Notes under the pieces: model-generated | Databases searched by the model: none | What the model saw: only the letters and a program-made list of their open reading frames with translations | What the model was told of the DNA's origin: nothing | Assembly: GCF_009914055.1 (NCBI RefSeq) | Contig: NZ_CP028271.1 | Location: forward strand, 2,232,001 to 2,296,000 | DNA: 64,000 nucleotides | Direction: 5' to 3' | Source: Mixta intestinalis | GTDB lineage: Bacteria; Pseudomonadota; Gammaproteobacteria; Enterobacterales; Enterobacteriaceae | Translations under genes and position numbers: made by a program | Shown: piece by piece, positions 61,442 to 64,000 of the stretch | How the letters are laid out: each line of letters begins with the position of its first letter | Position numbering within the stretch: position 1 is the first letter of the stretch

Positions 61442-62659
61442 TTACTGATACTTACGCATTGTCAGCGTGGCGTTGGTGCCGCCAAAACCGAAGCTATTGG
61501 ACATCACCGTGGTCAGTTTACGCTCGGTAGGCTCAGTGATCAGGTTCATTCCTTCCGCCGCCGGATCGCGTTCTTCAACGTTGATGCTCGGTGCAATAAA
61601 GCCATGCTCCAGCATCAGCAGCGTATAGATGGCTTCCTGCACGCCCGCCGCGCCCAGCGAGTGGCCGGTCATCGCTTTAGTGGCGGAGATAGCGGGCTGC
61701 TGGTCACCAAATACTTCGCGAATCGCGCCCAGCTCTTTCACATCGCCAACCGGCGTGGAAGTACCGTGCGTATTCAGATAGTCGATCGGCGTATCAAGGC
61801 CCTGCATCGCCATCTTCATGCAGCGTACTGCACCTTCGCCTGAAGGTGCCACCATGTCCGCACCGTCAGAGGTTGCGCCGTAGCCGACGATCTCAGCATA
61901 GATATGCGCGCCGCGCGCCAGCGCGTGCTCCAGTTCTTCCACTACCACCATACCGCCGCCGCCGGCGATAACAAAACCGTCACGGTTAGCATCATAGGTA
62001 CGGGACGCTTTTTCCGGCGTTTCGTTATATTTGGTAGAGAGCGCGCCCATCGCATCAAATTCACAGGCCATTTCCCAGCTCAGCTCTTCGCCGCCGCCAG
62101 CAAAGACGATGTCCTGTTTGCCCAGCTGGATCTGCTCTACCGCGTTGCCGATGCAGTGTGCAGAGGTGGCGCAGGCAGAGCTGATGGAATAGTTTACGCC
62201 GTGGATTTTAAACGGCGTCGCCAGACAGGCAGAAACGCCGGAAGCCATCGCTTTAGTGACCACGTAAGGGCCAACGGCTTTCAGACCGCGCGGGCTGCGC
62301 ATAGCATCAGCGCCGAATACCTGGAAGCGCGGAGAACCGCCGCCGGAACCGGCGATCAGGCCCACACGCGGGTTATTCTGGTAGGCCTCTTCGCTCAGAC
62401 CTGCATCTTTAATCGCTTCGGCCATGGAGAGGTAAGCATAAATAGACGCATCACTCATAAAACGCACGATTTTGCGATCGATGAGGCCGGTAGTATCGAG
62501 TTTAACGTTACCCCAGACGTGACTACGCATGCCGGAATCTTTCATTTCCTGAGAGAAGGTGATGCCTGAGCGGCCTTCACGCAGAGATGCCAGCACTTCT
62601 TCCTGGTTGTTACCAATGCTGGAAACGATTCCCAGGCCAGTAATCACCGCACGTTTCAT
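61442..62659 (-). CDS. fabB: Beta-ketoacyl-ACP synthase I
   Basis: 405 residues. It elongates acyl-ACP chains by condensation with malonyl-ACP and is needed for unsaturated fatty-acid synthesis. The thiolase-fold active site is complete: the nucleophilic Cys in SISSACATSAHCIG (about residue 163), His in NTHGTSTPVGD, Lys/His in ISATKAMTGHSLGAAGVQE, and the C-terminal MSNSFGFGGTNATL. FabR- and FadR-like operators lie 45-80 bp upstream. It is divergent from mnmC. Confidence 0.97.
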   Translation of the reverse strand: MKRAVITGLGIVSSIGNNQEEVLASLREGRSGITFSQEMKDSGMRSHVWGNVKLDTTGLIDRKIVRFMSDASIYAYLSMAEAIKDAGLSEEAYQNNPRVGLIAGSGGGSPRFQVFGADAMRSPRGLKAVGPYVVTKAMASGVSACLATPFKIHGVNYSISSACATSAHCIGNAVEQIQLGKQDIVFAGGGEELSWEMACEFDAMGALSTKYNETPEKASRTYDANRDGFVIAGGGGMVVVEELEHALARGAHIYAEIVGYGATSDGADMVAPSGEGAVRCMKMAMQGLDTPIDYLNTHGTSTPVGDVKELGAIREVFGDQQPAISATKAMTGHSLGAAGVQEAIYTLLMLEHGFIAPSINVEERDPAAEGMNLITEPTERKLTTVMSNSFGFGGTNATLTMRKYQ

Positions 62660-62704
62660 TAAAATACCTCTTCCAACTCACTATTAGGATTTGACACGCA
62701 CTTT

Positions 62705-62740
62705 AGCGTACACTTGTAAGCCGAACAAGTCCGATCAGCA
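62705..62740 (-). promoter_or_regulatory. FabR and FadR operators of fabB
   Basis: Plus strand agcgtacacttgtaagc (62705-62721) matches the FabR palindrome AGCGTACA-N2-TGT. The adjacent aacaagtccgatcagca (62724-62740) matches the complement of the FadR consensus (CTGGTCNGAC-type) with one core mismatch. Both occur at the same place in E. coli fabB, which FadR activates and FabR represses. Confidence 0.7.
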
Positions 62741-62817
62741 AAATTGTTGTGTAAATTTGCGCGGGCCTGCCGCTCCCGATAAAATCGTGGCACTGCCTGA
62801 TAAATGAGCCATTCCCG

Positions 62818-64000
62818 TTGAATAACTCACCAATTGAACACGCTAAACTGGACTGGAACGATCAGGGTACACCTGTATCCCGAGAATTCGATGACGTCTA
62901 CTTTTCGAATCAGAACGGCCTGCTGGAGGCTGAGTATGTTTTTCTTGGCGGCAACGGCCTGCCCGCCCGTTTTGCTGACCATCCGCGTGCGTTGTTTATC
63001 GCTGCGGAAACCGGCTTTGGTACCGGTCTCAATTTTCTGACGCTGTGGCGGGCGTTTCATCATTTCCGCCAGGCGCATCCGCAGGCAACGCTACAGCGCC
63101 TGCACTTTATCAGTATGGAAAAATATCCTCTCACCCGGAAGGATCTTGCCGCCGCGCATGCACGCTGGCCGGAGCTGGCGCCCTGGGCCGACGAACTACG
63201 CCAACAGTGGCCACTGGCGCTACCGGGCTGCCATCGCCTGCTGCTGGATGAAGGCCGCGTGACGCTGGATCTCTGGTTCGGCGACATAAACGCGCTGACA
63301 GAAAATTTTGATGAGGGGTTACAGCGCAGCATCGACGCCTGGTTTCTGGACGGCTTTGCGCCATCAAAAAATCCCGAGATGTGGACGCCGCGCTGTTTGA
63401 GGCGATGGCGCGTCTGGCGCGGCCCGGAGGCACCTTCGCAACTTTCACCGCCGCAGGCTTTGTTCGACGCGGACTTCAGCAGGCGGGTTTTACCATCAAC
63501 AAGCGTAAAGGCTTTGGGCCGAAACGTGAGATGTTGTGCGGTACGCTCACCGAGGCACCTGCGCTTTCCCTGCATGCCCCCTGGTACGCGCGCTTTCGCG
63601 CCGAGGGCGATGATATCGCGCTGATCGGCGGCGGCGTTGCCAGCGTGCTGCTGGCGCTGGCGCTGTTGCGCCGTGGTAAAAAGGTAACGCTTTACTGCGC
63701 CGACAACGCCCCGGCGCAAAATGCTTCCGGCAACCGCCAGGGCGCACTCTATCCGCTGCTTAACCAGCACGATCCGGCGCTGGCGCGCTTTTTCCCTGCC
63801 GCCTTTGATTTTGCGCGACGGCTCTACGATCGCCTGCCGGTAAGCTTCGACCATCAATGGTGCGGCGTTACCCAGCTGGCCTGGGACAGTAAAAGCGCGG
63901 AGAAAATCGCGCATATGCTGGCGATGGGATTACCGGAGGCGCTGGCTCGGGCGGTGAATGCTGACGAGGCTTCACGGCTGGCGGGCGTACCGCTGACCTG
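62818..64000 (+). pseudogene. mnmC: Bifunctional tRNA U34 modification enzyme MnmC, frameshifted and cut by window edge
   Basis: The start appears to be TTG at 62818 (NNSPIEHAKLDWNDQGTPVS follows). The N-terminal methyltransferase domain is clear (FDDVYFSNQNGLLEAEYVFL, AAETGFGTGLNFLTLWRAFH, DAWFLDGFAPSKNPEMWTP). Right after WTP, near 63385-63395, homology jumps to the next frame: LFEAMARLARPGGTFATF, FVRRGLQQAGFTINKRKGFG, KREMLCGTL. It then runs without a stop into the FAD oxidoreductase domain (IALIGGGVASVLLALALLRR, ASGNRQGALYPLL) to the window end. A single missing base in the ccgcgctg context explains it. Without the shift the original frame ends at 63624. It may be a true mutation or a sequencing error; the 3-prime half is otherwise well conserved. 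Confidence 0.85.

Noticed and set aside
1..64000. tRNA, rRNA, insertion sequence or prophage genes
   Set aside because: None was seen: no cloverleaf-like segments with CCA-flanking context, no transposase or integrase among the reading frames, and no terminal inverted repeats around either Rhs locus.

Overview
The window is a stretch of enterobacterial chromosome. Gene order follows the Escherichia coli backbone from nuoN to mnmC almost gene for gene (nuo operon, lrhA, alaA, yfbR, yfbS, hxpA/yfbT, yfbU, yfbV, ackA, pta, yfcD, yfcH, hisPMQJ, ubiX, purF, cvpA, dedD, folC, accD, dedA, truA, usg, pdxB, flk, yfcJ, fabB, mnmC). Proteins are clearly orthologous to E. coli but diverged, and folX, yfcE, yfcG, yfcC and argT are absent. 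This suggests Enterobacterales outside the Escherichia/Salmonella core, probably an Erwiniaceae member (Pantoea/Mixta/Erwinia-like). The family placement is inference from remembered protein sequences; no search was run.

Layout: (1) 1-5.2 kb is a polymorphic-toxin locus on the minus strand: an Rhs protein with N-terminal membrane segments and PAAR, a HYD-type ADP-ribosyltransferase tip, its small putative immunity gene, a terminator, and a displaced second Rhs toxin tip (GIY-YIG-like) running off the left edge. (2) 5.6-20.8 kb is the complete 13-gene nuo operon for respiratory complex I with fused nuoCD. (3) 21.4-28.9 kb holds lrhA and the alaA-yfbV cluster. (4) 29.3-32.8 kb is ackA-pta. (5) 33.0-40.2 kb holds a membrane protein of unknown function, yfcD, a decayed yfcF, yfcH, the histidine ABC transporter and ubiX. 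(6) 40.4-47.9 kb is a second polymorphic-toxin island, vgrG-rhs-immunity, between ubiX and purF, which are neighbours in E. coli. (7) 48.4-57.5 kb is the purF to pdxB block. (8) 57.7-64 kb holds an EamA transporter, flk, yfcJ, fabB and a frameshifted mnmC cut by the window edge.

Functionally, most of the window is core metabolism: NADH oxidation, acetate overflow, purine, folate, fatty-acid, PLP and tRNA modification. The accessory content is the two Rhs loci, which look like type VI secretion spike/effector modules without any secretion-apparatus genes in view. They differ in type: one is prePAAR-membrane-segment Rhs with no VgrG or Eag chaperone beside it; the other is a RhsA-like protein with three tandem PAAR-like repeats just downstream of its own VgrG. 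Both have AT-rich variable tips and AT-rich putative immunity genes attached to GC-rich conserved cores. The most interesting items are the unassigned tip of the second Rhs, its internally duplicated putative immunity protein, the HYD-toxin/immunity pair, and the orphan tip at the left edge. No tRNA, rRNA, CRISPR array or transposase was recognised.
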